NCBI GenBank assembly: GCA_019120175.1 | Contig: DWVP01000005.1 | Span: 1-64,000, forward strand | DNA length: 64,000 nucleotides | DNA from: Candidatus Corynebacterium faecigallinarum | Lineage (GTDB): Bacteria > Actinomycetota > Actinomycetes > Mycobacteriales > Mycobacteriaceae | Direction of reading: 5' to 3' | Part shown: positions 48,384 to 57,392 of the stretch, in pieces | Layout: the number at the start of each line of letters is the position of its first letter | Numbering within the stretch: the stretch's first letter is position 1 | Program-made: the position numbers and the translations under genes | The notes under the pieces: model-generated | Seen by the model: only the letters and a program-made list of their open reading frames with translations | What the model was told of the DNA's origin: nothing | Databases searched by the model: none

Positions 48384-49492
48384 CAGTTCTCCTCCTTTTC
48401 CTGCTCGCTGTTCTTCGCGGGTTCAACCTCGGCCAGTCCGGCCCGGGGCGGGTCGGACGGTACGTGTGCCGGACGCCGCGCCTCGAACTCACGGCGCAGC
48501 ACCGGCACGACCTGGGTGCCCAGGATCTCGATCTGTTCCAGGACCACGTCCTTCGGCAGTCCGGCATGGTCGACGAGGAACATCTGTCGTTGGTAGTCAC
48601 CCACGGCATCGGCGTAGCCGAGGTAGCGCTCGATGACCTGATCGACGGTGCCGACGGTCAGCGGGGTCATCTTCGTGAAGTCCTCCATCGACGGCCCGCC
48701 GCCGTAGACCGGTGCCTCGTCGAAGTAGGGGCGGAAGAGCTTCTTCGCCTCCGCCTCGGTGTCACCGATGAACACCTGCCCGCCGAGTCCGACGATCGCC
48801 TGGTCGGCCGACCCGTGACCGTAGTGCTCGAAACGCTGGCGGTAGAGCTGCACCATCTGCTGAGTGTGCTCGATGTTCCAGAAGATGTGGTTGTGGAAGA
48901 AGCCGTCGCCGTAGTAGGCAGCCTGCTCGGCGATCTCCGGGGAGCGGATCGAGCCGTGCCAGACGAACGGCGGGGCGCCGTCCAACGGTCGGGGTGTAGC
49001 GGTGAAGCCCTGCAGCGGGGTGCGGAACTTCCCCTTCCAGGTGACGTTCTCCTCCCGCCACAGCCGCCGCAGCAGGTGGTAGTTCTCCACGGCCAGCGGG
49101 ATGCCCTGCCGGATGTCCTGTCCGAACCACGGGTAGACCGGGCCTGTGTTGCCGCGTCCCATCATCAGGTCGAGGCGCCCTTCGGTGAGGTGCTGGGCGT
49201 AGGCGTAGTCCTCGGCCAGCCGGACCGGGTCATTGGTGGTGATCAGTGTGGTGGCGGTGGAGAACCGGAGCGTCGAGGTCTGCGCGGCGAGGTTGGCCAG
49301 CAGGATCGGCGGGTTCGCCGGGGCGGCGAAGGGCGGGTTGTGGTGCTCGCCGGTGGCGAAGACGTCGAGACCGACCTCCTCGGCCTTCTTCGCGTAGTCG
49401 ACGGTGGCGGTGATGCGCTCGTGTTCGGACGGGGTGCGTCCGGTGACAGGGTCGGTGGTGACGTCGCCGATGGTGAAGATTCCGAAGTCCAT
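48383..49492 (-). CDS. LLM-class (luciferase-like) flavin-dependent monooxygenase
   Basis: 369 aa from ATG 49492 (MDFGIFTIGDV...). The TIM-barrel of bacterial luciferase-like enzymes is supported by GLDVFATGEHH, RLDLMMGRGN and WHGSIRSPEIAEQAA. Uses FMNH2 and oxygen; the substrate is unknown. It is the first gene of a two-gene operon with the FMN reductase and is preceded by a RosR-like palindrome. In C. glutamicum similar monooxygenase/FMN-reductase genes are RosR targets. Confidence 0.9.
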   Translation of the reverse strand: MDFGIFTIGDVTTDPVTGRTPSEHERITATVDYAKKAEEVGLDVFATGEHHNPPFAAPANPPILLANLAAQTSTLRFSTATTLITTNDPVRLAEDYAYAQHLTEGRLDLMMGRGNTGPVYPWFGQDIRQGIPLAVENYHLLRRLWREENVTWKGKFRTPLQGFTATPRPLDGAPPFVWHGSIRSPEIAEQAAYYGDGFFHNHIFWNIEHTQQMVQLYRQRFEHYGHGSADQAIVGLGGQVFIGDTEAEAKKLFRPYFDEAPVYGGGPSMEDFTKMTPLTVGTVDQVIERYLGYADAVGDYQRQMFLVDHAGLPKDVVLEQIEILGTQVVPVLRREFEARRPAHVPSDPPRAGLAEVEPAKNSEQEKEEN

Positions 49493-49509
49493 GCCCCCAT
49501 CATGCACCC

Positions 49510-49533
49510 ATATAGGTGACATGTCAACTATAT
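49510..49533. promoter_or_regulatory. RosR-like operator of the monooxygenase operon
   Basis: A near-perfect 24-bp dyad around TGACATGTCA (two mismatched positions). On the minus strand it fits RosR consensus TTGTTGAYRYRTCAACWA at 16 of 18 bases. RosR is the H2O2-sensitive MarR-type regulator of C. glutamicum. The site lies 18 bases upstream of ATG 49492 and overlaps the end of the ald fusion. Confidence 0.55.
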
Positions 49534-51052
49534 AACAGGGACGGAGACCTCGGCCGGCAGATCCGGGAAAGCCGCAGCAACCCCGTCGACGAGAATCCGA
49601 CCGCCCCGGGTGTTCACCCCGCGGCCGAGCGCCTGGTCACCACCCAGGGCGTCCTCCACCCCGTCGGCGAGCCGCAGGACGTACGGCAGCGTCGCATTGG
49701 TCAACGCCCGGGTCGACGTCCGCGGCACCCCGTCCGGCATGTTCGCCACACAGTAGTGCCGGATGCCGTCGACCTCGAACGTCGGCTCGGCGTAGGTGGT
49801 CGGGCGGGACGTCTCGAAAGCGCCACCCTGGTCAATGGCCTCGTCGATCAGCAAAGTCGTGGGCTTGAGCAGGGACAGCTGGTCACGGGTGACGACCTTC
49901 GGCGCAGCCCGCCCGGGAACCAGGACGGCCCCGACGACGACATCGGCGGAGGACAACTCCGTCCCGACCGTGGCCGTGTCCGACATCAGGACCCGGACGC
50001 TCCCGCCGAAGAGCTCGTCGAGTTCACGGATGCGTCTCGGGGAGGTGTCCAGAACGGTGACCTCGGCCTGCATCCCCAGGGCGATCTTCGCTGCCTGGGT
50101 GCCGACGACGCCGCCACCGATCACCAGCACCCGACAGGGCGCGACCCCGGGCACCCCACCCAGCAGCAGGCCCGGACCTCCCTCATGGACAGTCAACTGG
50201 GCGGCCGCAGCATGGGCGGCCAACCGTCCGGCGACCTCACTCATCGGGGTCAGCAGCGGGAGGCCGGTATGGTCCTGCACCGTCTCATAGGCGATGGCCA
50301 GGGTCCCGGCCTCCCCCACCACCAGGTCGGGCAGCATCGCCGCAGCCAACCCGCGTTCCACCAGGCGCAGCTGGAACAGCAGGTCCGGGGCGATGTACCG
50401 CACGCGGGGCTCGAACCCCATGTCCCGGCAGACCCGCAGCGCCCATTCCGCCGAGCTGTCCGTGGCCGGCTCCATCGCCCACGGCACCCGGGCAAGGGAT
50501 TCCACGTCGGCCGGGACGTGCTCCGGCAGGTACACCCGGATCGGGTCCTCGCCGATCGTCGTGGAGATGATGTCCCCCGACGTCGGCTCCGGCGAGCCCG
50601 GGTAGGAGTCGGCGACCACCAGGTCGACCTGCTTCGTCGCCAACTGAACGACGGCTTCGGCAGGGTCGTCCATCCCGAAGACGACCTGCAGCTGCGGGTA
50701 GTCCCGCGCCAGCGCGTCCAGGGCTGCGGGCAGCACCACCCGGCTGATAGTCGAGAATGCGGCGATCCGGACCGTCCCCTGTGGTTCCCCCCCGGTCCTT
50801 CGCGATGCTGGACGTCGCCCGTTCGACCTCCTCCAGGATCCGGTCGGTGTGGACCACGAGCTGCTCCGCCGCAGGCGTCAGACGCACCCCACGGCCGACG
50901 CGTTCCAGAAGTTCGACGCCGACGTCCCGCTCCAGCTGTGAGAGCTGCTGCGATACCGCGGAATGGCTGTAACTCAGCGACCGCGCGGCCACGCTCACGC
51001 CCCCGCGCAGCTTGACCTCGCGCAGGATCGTCAACCGGTGGAGATCCAACAC
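49528..51052 (-). pseudogene. frameshifted LysR regulator joined to alanine dehydrogenase C-terminus
   Basis: Frame 1 (ATG 51052) encodes a normal LysR helix-turn-helix: LTILREVKLRGGVSVAARSL, SHSAVSQQLSQLERD. Near 50790 the coding frame shifts at a run of seven G's (plus strand C's 50787-50793); deleting one G restores EPQGTVRIAAFSTISRVVLP. The second frame continues as a LysR substrate domain to about 50300 and then becomes alanine dehydrogenase from YETVQDHTG to the end, including GGGVVGTQAAKIA and AIDQGG. The N-terminal third of alanine dehydrogenase and its catalytic His/Lys are missing. Neither protein should work. Confidence 0.8.
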
Positions 51053-51081
51053 GGGTCCAGCATAACCGGCAGGCCCGGGTC

Positions 51082-53571
51082 CTACCCGCCGCGCGAGAGC
51101 TGCCCGTCGCGGGATGCCCGCCAGCGGCTCAGCACCCGGTGCATGACCTCGATGATCACCGCGCCACCGGCACCGACCAGCAGGCCGGTCACGATCAGCT
51201 CGGTGTCCCCGATCTCCAGCAGCACCAGCTCACGGATGAACGGCACCGTGAAGATCAGCAGGTAGGCGGCCACACAACTGCACAGCAGCACCACCTTCCA
51301 CCAGTTCAGCGGACGCGCCACAATCCCCAACACCCACAGGCCCATCACGATCAGCGCAACCAGCACCGCCGTCCCGGCCTGATCCCGTTCGATCGTCGGG
51401 GCGTCCCCACCGGGGTAGACCAGGATCCACATCAGCACCGAGATACCGCCGACGAGCACACCGGCCGGTATCGCCAGGGACAGCACCCGGGAGACGAAGC
51501 CGTCCCGAGGACGTTCATTGTTCGGCGCCAGCGAAAGGACGAACGCCGGGATGCCGATGGTGAACCAGCCGGTGATGGTCACATGAATCGGCTGGAAGGG
51601 GAAGGAGATCCCCAGCACCGCCACCACGATCGCCAGCACCACCGAGTAGACCGTCTTGGTGAGGAACAGGTTCGCGACGCGCTCGATGTTGCCGATGACC
51701 CGGCGTCCCTCCCCGACGACCTTCGGCAACGCGGAGAACTTGTTGTTCAGCAGGACGAGCTGCGCCACGCTGCGGGTCGCCGGTGCGCCGGACCCCATCG
51801 CCACACCGATGTCGGCCTTCTTCAACGCCAGGACATCGTTCACCCCGTCACCGGTCATCGCCACGGTGCGGCCCTCCCGGTGCAGTGACTCCACCATCTG
51901 CCGCTTCTGCTCCGGGCCGACGCGTCCGAAGACATTGGCGCGGGCGACCTCGGCATCGAACTCCTCCTCGCCCAGGTCGCCGAGTTCCCGGGCGTCAACC
52001 GCCACGAGCTCCCGGTCGGTCGCGCCCCGGGCGACCGCGGCCACGGAATCCTGGTTGTCGCCGGAGATGATCTTCACGTCGACGTCCTGCGTCTCGAAGA
52101 AGTCGAAGGTCTCGCGGGCGTCGGGACGCAGCTCCTGGCTCAGGGTCACCAGCACCGGGTCCTCGAGCACCGGGGCGCCCTCCATCCCGGAGTCCTCGCC
52201 GGGGGCTTCCAGGGTGCCGTCGACGCGTCCGAACGCTAGGACGCGCAGGCCCTCATCGCCGAGTGCTGCGGCGGTGTCCGCCGCGGTGGTACCGGACGTC
52301 AGCAGGACGTCCGGAGCACCCATGATCCATGCCGCATCCTCGGTCTGGACGCCGGAATACTTCCACTTCGAGTTGAACGGGATCTCGGTCCCGTCCAGTG
52401 GCTGCGCAGCCTCGTGATCTGCGGCCTCGTGATCGGTGGGATCTGTGAGATCGCCGAGTCCGTCGAGGATCGCCTCGGAGGTGCCGTTGTGCTCCTCCTG
52501 GGCGGCCAGCATCGCGACCAGCTCCGCCCGGCGCGATGCCTCGGCCGGGGAACCGTCGGCCAGCGACACCTCGTCCAGGACCATCTTGTTGGTGGTCAGT
52601 GTGCCGGTCTTGTCGGTGCACACCGTATTCACCCGGGCCAGGCCCTCGATGGCGACCAGCTCATTGACCAGCGCCTTGTACTGGCCGAGCCGGATCACAC
52701 CGGCGGCGAAGGCGATGGAGGTCATCAGCACCAGGCCCTCGGGGATCATCGGCACGATCGCCGCCGCCATCGACAGGATCGACTCGCGCAGACCGGTGCC
52801 GGAGCGCACCAGCTGCGTCCAGATCGTGAGGATGCCGGTCGGGATCAACAGCCAGGTGATCACCTTGAGGATGCTGTTGATGCCGCTCATCAGGATCGAG
52901 TCGGTCAGCGAGAACTCGCTGGCCTCACTGGCGAGCTTGGCGGCGTAGGCCTCGTCGCCGACCTTCTCGGCGATGAACACCCCGGAGCCGCCGGTGACGA
53001 AGGACCCGGAGAGGATCTCGTCGCCTTCATACTTGTGCACCGCATCGGCCTCACCGGTGAGCTGGGATTCGTCGACGGTGAGTTCGCCGCGGACGACTGA
53101 GCCGTCCACCACAATCTCGTCGCCGGAGCGCAACAGGATGAGGTCGTCGGCGACGACCTCGGACTGGTGCACGGTGATCTTCTCCCCGTCACGCAGCACC
53201 GTCGGCTGGGTCTCCCCCACGATCCGCAGGTTCGCCAGGGTGCGTTTCGCCCGGAGTTCCTGGATCACGCCGACCGCGGAGTTGGCGATGATCAGCAGAC
53301 CGAAGGCCGCGTTGATCCAGGAGCCGGTGGCCAGCACGATCGCGGCGAGGACGCCGAGGATCGCGTTGACCCGGGTGAAGACATTCGCCCGGATGATCTG
53401 CCAGACGCTGCGTCCGGTACTGCGCCGCACCTGGTTCGTCCGGCCGTCGTGCTTGCGCTGGGCGACCTCCTTGCTGCTCAGCCCCCGGTGGAGGTCCGGG
53501 GTGCCGGAATCTGCCGCTGTGTCTGTCGCTGCGCCTTCCGCTGCGCTTTCCGTTGTATCTGCCACTGCCAT
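51082..53571 (-). CDS. P-type cation-transporting ATPase
   Basis: 829 aa from ATG 53571 (MAVADTTE...; an earlier start would overlap the neighbour). Phosphorylation site DKTGTLT, actuator TGEAD (LTGEADAVHKY), hinge TGDGVNDVLAL and the PMIPEGL helix mark a P2-type or CtpE-like ATPase. Metal selectivity cannot be assigned from the PEGL motif alone. It lies 8 bases after the enoyl-CoA hydratase stop. Confidence 0.9.
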   Translation of the reverse strand: MAVADTTESAAEGAATDTAADSGTPDLHRGLSSKEVAQRKHDGRTNQVRRSTGRSVWQIIRANVFTRVNAILGVLAAIVLATGSWINAAFGLLIIANSAVGVIQELRAKRTLANLRIVGETQPTVLRDGEKITVHQSEVVADDLILLRSGDEIVVDGSVVRGELTVDESQLTGEADAVHKYEGDEILSGSFVTGGSGVFIAEKVGDEAYAAKLASEASEFSLTDSILMSGINSILKVITWLLIPTGILTIWTQLVRSGTGLRESILSMAAAIVPMIPEGLVLMTSIAFAAGVIRLGQYKALVNELVAIEGLARVNTVCTDKTGTLTTNKMVLDEVSLADGSPAEASRRAELVAMLAAQEEHNGTSEAILDGLGDLTDPTDHEAADHEAAQPLDGTEIPFNSKWKYSGVQTEDAAWIMGAPDVLLTSGTTAADTAAALGDEGLRVLAFGRVDGTLEAPGEDSGMEGAPVLEDPVLVTLSQELRPDARETFDFFETQDVDVKIISGDNQDSVAAVARGATDRELVAVDARELGDLGEEEFDAEVARANVFGRVGPEQKRQMVESLHREGRTVAMTGDGVNDVLALKKADIGVAMGSGAPATRSVAQLVLLNNKFSALPKVVGEGRRVIGNIERVANLFLTKTVYSVVLAIVVAVLGISFPFQPIHVTITGWFTIGIPAFVLSLAPNNERPRDGFVSRVLSLAIPAGVLVGGISVLMWILVYPGGDAPTIERDQAGTAVLVALIVMGLWVLGIVARPLNWWKVVLLCSCVAAYLLIFTVPFIRELVLLEIGDTELIVTGLLVGAGGAVIIEVMHRVLSRWRASRDGQLSRGG

Positions 53572-53578
53572 TGCACCT

Positions 53579-54406
53579 CTAGCGGCCCAGGAACTCCGGC
53601 GGACGCTTCGCTGCACGGGCGGCGCGAGCTTCGGCGGCGTCCTCGCTGACCCAGCAGGCACTGCCGAGCATGTCCATCTCGGCGAGCAGTGCCTTGCTCG
53701 GCTCAGTGTGGGAGGGGTTGTTCAGCACCAGCTTGAAATGATGCATCGGCATCGGCGCCAGCCCGGCGATGTGGTGGGCGAAGGCGAGGGCCTCGGCGGA
53801 GTCGCCGGCGCGGGTGGCGAACCCGCTGGTGACCGCGGCCTGCTGGTCGACCTTCTCACCGGCGATCAGGACGTTGCGCGCGACCGAGCCGCCGAGCAGT
53901 TCGACCGCGCGGCTGATCGTCCAGCGGTCCAGCGCGAAGCCGTGGTTCACCGCCGGCACCCACGCCTTGGCACCGGGCCCCATGACCCGCAGGTCACAGG
54001 ACAGCACCAACTGGCAGCCCGCGCCGACGGCCGGGCCCTGGACATCGGCGATGACCGGGAAAGGCACCGAGGAGATGGCGGCGATCATCTTCTCGACGGT
54101 GGCGAAGAATCCGGCGGCGTAGGCCCCGCCCTTCAGGTTCGCCCCGGCGCAGAACGCGGGTCCCTCGCCGCGGATCAGGACGGCGCGCACAGGAACCTCG
54201 GCCTCGCCGGACGCATCGGACGTGCTCGGTGCACCCGGCGCGTCCGACCCGTCGTCGGCGAGCTCCTCCAACGCTGCGGCGATCGCCGTGCACAGCTCGG
54301 CGTCCAGGGCGTTGCGACGCTCCGGGCGGCACAGGGTCAGGATCGCGACCTTTCCGTCCCGCTCGACCCGAAGTCCATCACTGACGGTGGTGTCTGTTGC
54401 TGCCAC
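53579..54406 (-). CDS. enoyl-CoA hydratase/isomerase family protein
   Basis: 275 aa from GTG 54406 (GGAGAG seven bases upstream; ATG at 54481 or 54466 would extend it). Crotonase fold: GEGPAFCAGANLKGG and VQGPAVGAGCQLVLSCDLR give the CoA and oxyanion-hole motifs. The canonical Glu pair of true hydratases is only partly visible; a loop is enlarged by Asp/Ser/Ala low complexity. Step in fatty-acid beta-oxidation or a related pathway. Same-strand pair with the P-type ATPase. Confidence 0.85.
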   Translation of the reverse strand: MAATDTTVSDGLRVERDGKVAILTLCRPERRNALDAELCTAIAAALEELADDGSDAPGAPSTSDASGEAEVPVRAVLIRGEGPAFCAGANLKGGAYAAGFFATVEKMIAAISSVPFPVIADVQGPAVGAGCQLVLSCDLRVMGPGAKAWVPAVNHGFALDRWTISRAVELLGGSVARNVLIAGEKVDQQAAVTSGFATRAGDSAEALAFAHHIAGLAPMPMHHFKLVLNNPSHTEPSKALLAEMDMLGSACWVSEDAAEARAARAAKRPPEFLGR

Positions 54407-54510
54407 GACTGCTCTCTCCGACTCTCGTGCCGGGCCCTGACGCCAGTGCCCCTTCTGAGGTTCCATTGTTGCCGAATGCATCTCCGGCTGCAGCGACAGG
54501 GGGTGGGGTA

Positions 54511-55386
54511 CTAGTTCTCCGGGGTGTCGCGCGGGTCCGCGCCGACGCGACCGGCAGCTGTCTCGTCGTCGTCGAGGGCGGTGATCGCGTCGATGTCGGC
54601 GGTGGTGAGCTCGAAACCGTCGACGTCCAGGTTCTCGCGCACCCGCTCGGGCTTGCTGGAGCGGGGGAATACGACAATGCCCTGCTGCAGATGCCAGCGG
54701 ATGATGACCTGGGCGGGAGTGACCCCGTGGGTCTCGGCGATGCCGGCGATGACCGGGTGGTCGAGCAGACCGCGACCCAGCGGGGTCCAGGACTGGGTGA
54801 CGATACCGCGCTTGGAATCGTCGGCACGCTGTGCCCGCTGCGAGAGCCCCGGGTGCAACTCGATCTGGTTGATGGCCGGGACGACGCCGGTCGCCTCGGT
54901 GATCGCGTCGAGGACCTCAGGGTAGAAGTTCGCCACACCGATACTGCGGGTCTTGCCTGCGGTACGTAGGTCGATCAGCGCCTTCCAGGAGTCGACGTAG
55001 CGCTCCTCGTGCGCCGACGGCCAGTGGATGAGGTAGAGGTCGACGTAGTCCAGCCCGAGGTTGCCCAGGGAGGTCTCGATGGCCTTCTTCGCCGAGTCGA
55101 AGCCCTGGTCGGAGTTCCACAGCTTCGTGGTGATGTAGAGGTCCTCGCGGGTGACCTCGCCGTCGGCGATGGCGTCGGCGACGGCGCGTCCGACGTCCTT
55201 CTCGTTGCCGTAGATTGCGGCGGTGTCGATGTGTCGGGCGCCGGCGGTGATGGCGGCGCGGACCGAGGAGTAGGCGTCCTCCGGGGAGAGTTCCCAGACA
55301 CCGAGGCCGAGCTGGGGGATCTCGTGTCCGTCGTTGAGGGTGATGGGGTTGGTCTTGAAGTCTGTCGTGCCTGTCGTGTCAGTCAT
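54511..55386 (-). CDS. aldo/keto reductase
   Basis: 291 aa from ATG 55386. AKR catalytic tetrad: Asp/Tyr in GARHIDTAAIYGNEKDVG, Lys in DLYITTKLW and His in LYLIHWPSAHEE. NADPH-dependent carbonyl reductase, similar to 2,5-diketo-D-gluconate reductase type enzymes. Divergent from the XRE gene; the 131-bp gap holds both promoters. Confidence 0.93.
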   Translation of the reverse strand: MTDTTGTTDFKTNPITLNDGHEIPQLGLGVWELSPEDAYSSVRAAITAGARHIDTAAIYGNEKDVGRAVADAIADGEVTREDLYITTKLWNSDQGFDSAKKAIETSLGNLGLDYVDLYLIHWPSAHEERYVDSWKALIDLRTAGKTRSIGVANFYPEVLDAITEATGVVPAINQIELHPGLSQRAQRADDSKRGIVTQSWTPLGRGLLDHPVIAGIAETHGVTPAQVIIRWHLQQGIVVFPRSSKPERVRENLDVDGFELTTADIDAITALDDDETAAGRVGADPRDTPEN

Positions 55387-55517
55387 GCTGGCCAGCGTAG
55401 GACGCTTCGCCGGTTCACGCACGGATCGATTCATCGCGACCGGTTGGGCAGCCGACTGCGCGGGACTGTGGTCGACAACCCTTGACACATCGTTGGGTTT
55501 ATACAACACTTTGTCTT

Positions 55518-55826
55518 ATGTCCCCGAAGAAGAAGCCTGCCGAGCCGATCCACAACCGGATCCGTGTGCTGCGTGCGGAACGGGACATGTCACGGGCGCA
55601 ACTCGCTGAACTTCTCGACGTCAACCCGCAGACCGTGGGCGCTCTGGAACGCGGCGACCACTCCCCCAGTCTCGACCTCGCCTTCCGCGTCTGTGAGACC
55701 TTCGGGCTTCCCGTCGAGGCCGTGTTCAGCCGCACCGAGTTCTCCCCCATGTCCAGCGCGATCTACTCACGAGGCGCCGCACCTCCCCCAACCACACACA
55801 CCCACGACCCCAAGGAGACGTCATGA
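55518..55826 (+). CDS. XRE-family helix-turn-helix regulator
   Basis: 102 aa from ATG 55518. HTH: MSRAQLAELLDVNPQTVGALERGDHSPSLDLAF, the small YgzD/YozG-like type, with an unstructured C-terminal tail of about 30 residues. Upstream lies a TTGACA and a short dyad ACAA-CACT-TTGT (within 55503-55515), a likely autoregulatory promoter. Its stop overlaps the next ATG (ATGA). Confidence 0.88.
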   Translation: MSPKKKPAEPIHNRIRVLRAERDMSRAQLAELLDVNPQTVGALERGDHSPSLDLAFRVCETFGLPVEAVFSRTEFSPMSSAIYSRGAAPPPTTHTHDPKETS

Positions 55827-56512
55827 AGAACGGCACATTCATGTCCGGACTGTCCTCCTGGACGACCACCCACTCGCAACGTCAGGCAGACAACTGGCGA
55901 CGGCGGGAAGCCAGCATGGCGTCCTCCCTGCCGAAATGGCGGACCGAAGCACGTACCCACCTGCTGATCCGCCTCTTCCTCGGCACCCTGGCATTCGGCT
56001 TCCTCACCGGCATCGTCCAGATCTTCTGGTTCCCGTTCCTCTTCGCCTGGCTGCCGTTCACCATCGCCGGGTGCGTCAGCTGGACGATGCTGCGCATCGT
56101 GATCAACACCCGGGACGCGGCACCGGCCGAGGAACTCGACGAGTACGAGAACGAGGTCGTGCGCACCTGGCAGGTCGCCGCCTACGGAATGTTCAGCACG
56201 TTCACCCTGGCGGTGGCCTTCTACATGGTCTTCCTGCCGGTCATCAACCCGGACGGCCTCGACCACTGGATCTACAGTGGAGGCCTGTTCACCATCCTGG
56301 GCCTCATGGCCATCATCGCGATGCCCACCATCGCCTACGCCACCACCTTCGGCCCGGTCCCGGCCCCCGGGACCACCCCGCCGGAGGACGCTGATGCCGA
56401 GCAGGATGACACCAACAGCGGCCCCGCCCCTGGCACGACCGCCGATACCGACACCAGTACCGACACCACCACCCCGACCAGAGGAGCACCGCATGCCCAC
56501 CCTGGAGCTTGA
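55823..56512 (+). CDS. multi-helix membrane protein linked to the XRE/ABC operon
   Basis: 229 aa. Basic amphipathic N-terminus, then four membrane helices in two pairs (LLIRLFLGTLAFGFLTGIVQ, FWFPFLFAWLPFTIAGCVS; VAAYGMFSTFTLAVAFYMVF, SGGLFTILGLMAIIAMPTI), and a Thr/Asp/Pro-rich tail. Gene order XRE, this protein, ABC ATPase, ABC permease with overlaps suggests a common operon. No homologue was named. Confidence 0.8.
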   Translation: MKNGTFMSGLSSWTTTHSQRQADNWRRREASMASSLPKWRTEARTHLLIRLFLGTLAFGFLTGIVQIFWFPFLFAWLPFTIAGCVSWTMLRIVINTRDAAPAEELDEYENEVVRTWQVAAYGMFSTFTLAVAFYMVFLPVINPDGLDHWIYSGGLFTILGLMAIIAMPTIAYATTFGPVPAPGTTPPEDADAEQDDTNSGPAPGTTADTDTSTDTTTPTRGAPHAHPGA

Positions 56513-57392
56513 TCAACTCAACAAGACCTTCGGTGCCGGAGACACCGCCGTCCGAGCACTGACCGACATGAGCTTCACCGTGAACACCGGCGAGGTCTAC
56601 GGCTTCGTCGGATCCAACGGCGCAGGCAAATCCACCGCCATGCGCATCGCACTGGGTGTGCTCGCCGCCGACTCCGGCGAAGCCCGGGTGGACGGTGTCC
56701 CCGTCAACGACGACATCCGCCGACGCATCGGCTACATGCCCGAGGAACGCGGACTCTACGACAAGGAAGGAATCCTCGACCAACTGGTCTTCCTCGGACG
56801 CCTCCACGGCATGACCAAACAGGCCGCCACGGCGTCAGCCACAGCCCTGCTCGAACAGCTCGGACTCGGCGAACGCATGGTGTCCAAGCTGCAGGAGCTG
56901 TCACTGGGTAACCAACAGCGCGTCCAGCTGGCCGCCTCGCTGGTCCACACCCCGAACATCCTCATCCTCGACGAGCCCTTCAGCGGCCTCGACCCCGTCG
57001 CCGTCAACGTGATGAGCGACCTGCTGCTGCAGAAGGCGAAGGAAGGCGTGCCCGTGCTGTTCTCCTCCCACCAGCTCGACCTGGTGCAGCGACTCTGCGA
57101 CCGGGTGGGCATCATCACCCACGGCCAGATGCGCGCCGAAGGCACCGTGGACGAACTGCGCAACCGCGGCCCCGTCCAGTACGAAGTCACCACCGCTGCC
57201 CGGGGCTGGTACCCGGCCGGCACCACCCTGATCGAAGACGCCGGAGCGTCCGTCATCCTCGACGCGTCCGACGCCGGTGAAGGTGCCGACCAGGAGATCC
57301 TCCACGCCGCCCTCGAGTGCGGCCCGGTCCACGGCTTCATCCGTCGCGTCCCCGATCTCAACGATCTGTTCAAGGAGGTCGTCGCAGCATGA
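56493..57392 (+). CDS. ABC transporter ATP-binding protein (NatA-like)
   Basis: 299 aa from ATG 56493 with GAGGAG upstream. Walker A FVGSNGAGKST, signature LSLGNQQRVQLAAS (SLGNQ variant of LSGGQ), Walker B ILILDEPFSGLD and switch SSHQLD. C-terminal extension resembles NatA/YhaQ-type exporters. Overlaps the membrane gene by 20 bases and the permease by ATGA. Confidence 0.93.
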   Translation: MPTLELDQLNKTFGAGDTAVRALTDMSFTVNTGEVYGFVGSNGAGKSTAMRIALGVLAADSGEARVDGVPVNDDIRRRIGYMPEERGLYDKEGILDQLVFLGRLHGMTKQAATASATALLEQLGLGERMVSKLQELSLGNQQRVQLAASLVHTPNILILDEPFSGLDPVAVNVMSDLLLQKAKEGVPVLFSSHQLDLVQRLCDRVGIITHGQMRAEGTVDELRNRGPVQYEVTTAARGWYPAGTTLIEDAGASVILDASDAGEGADQEILHAALECGPVHGFIRRVPDLNDLFKEVVAA

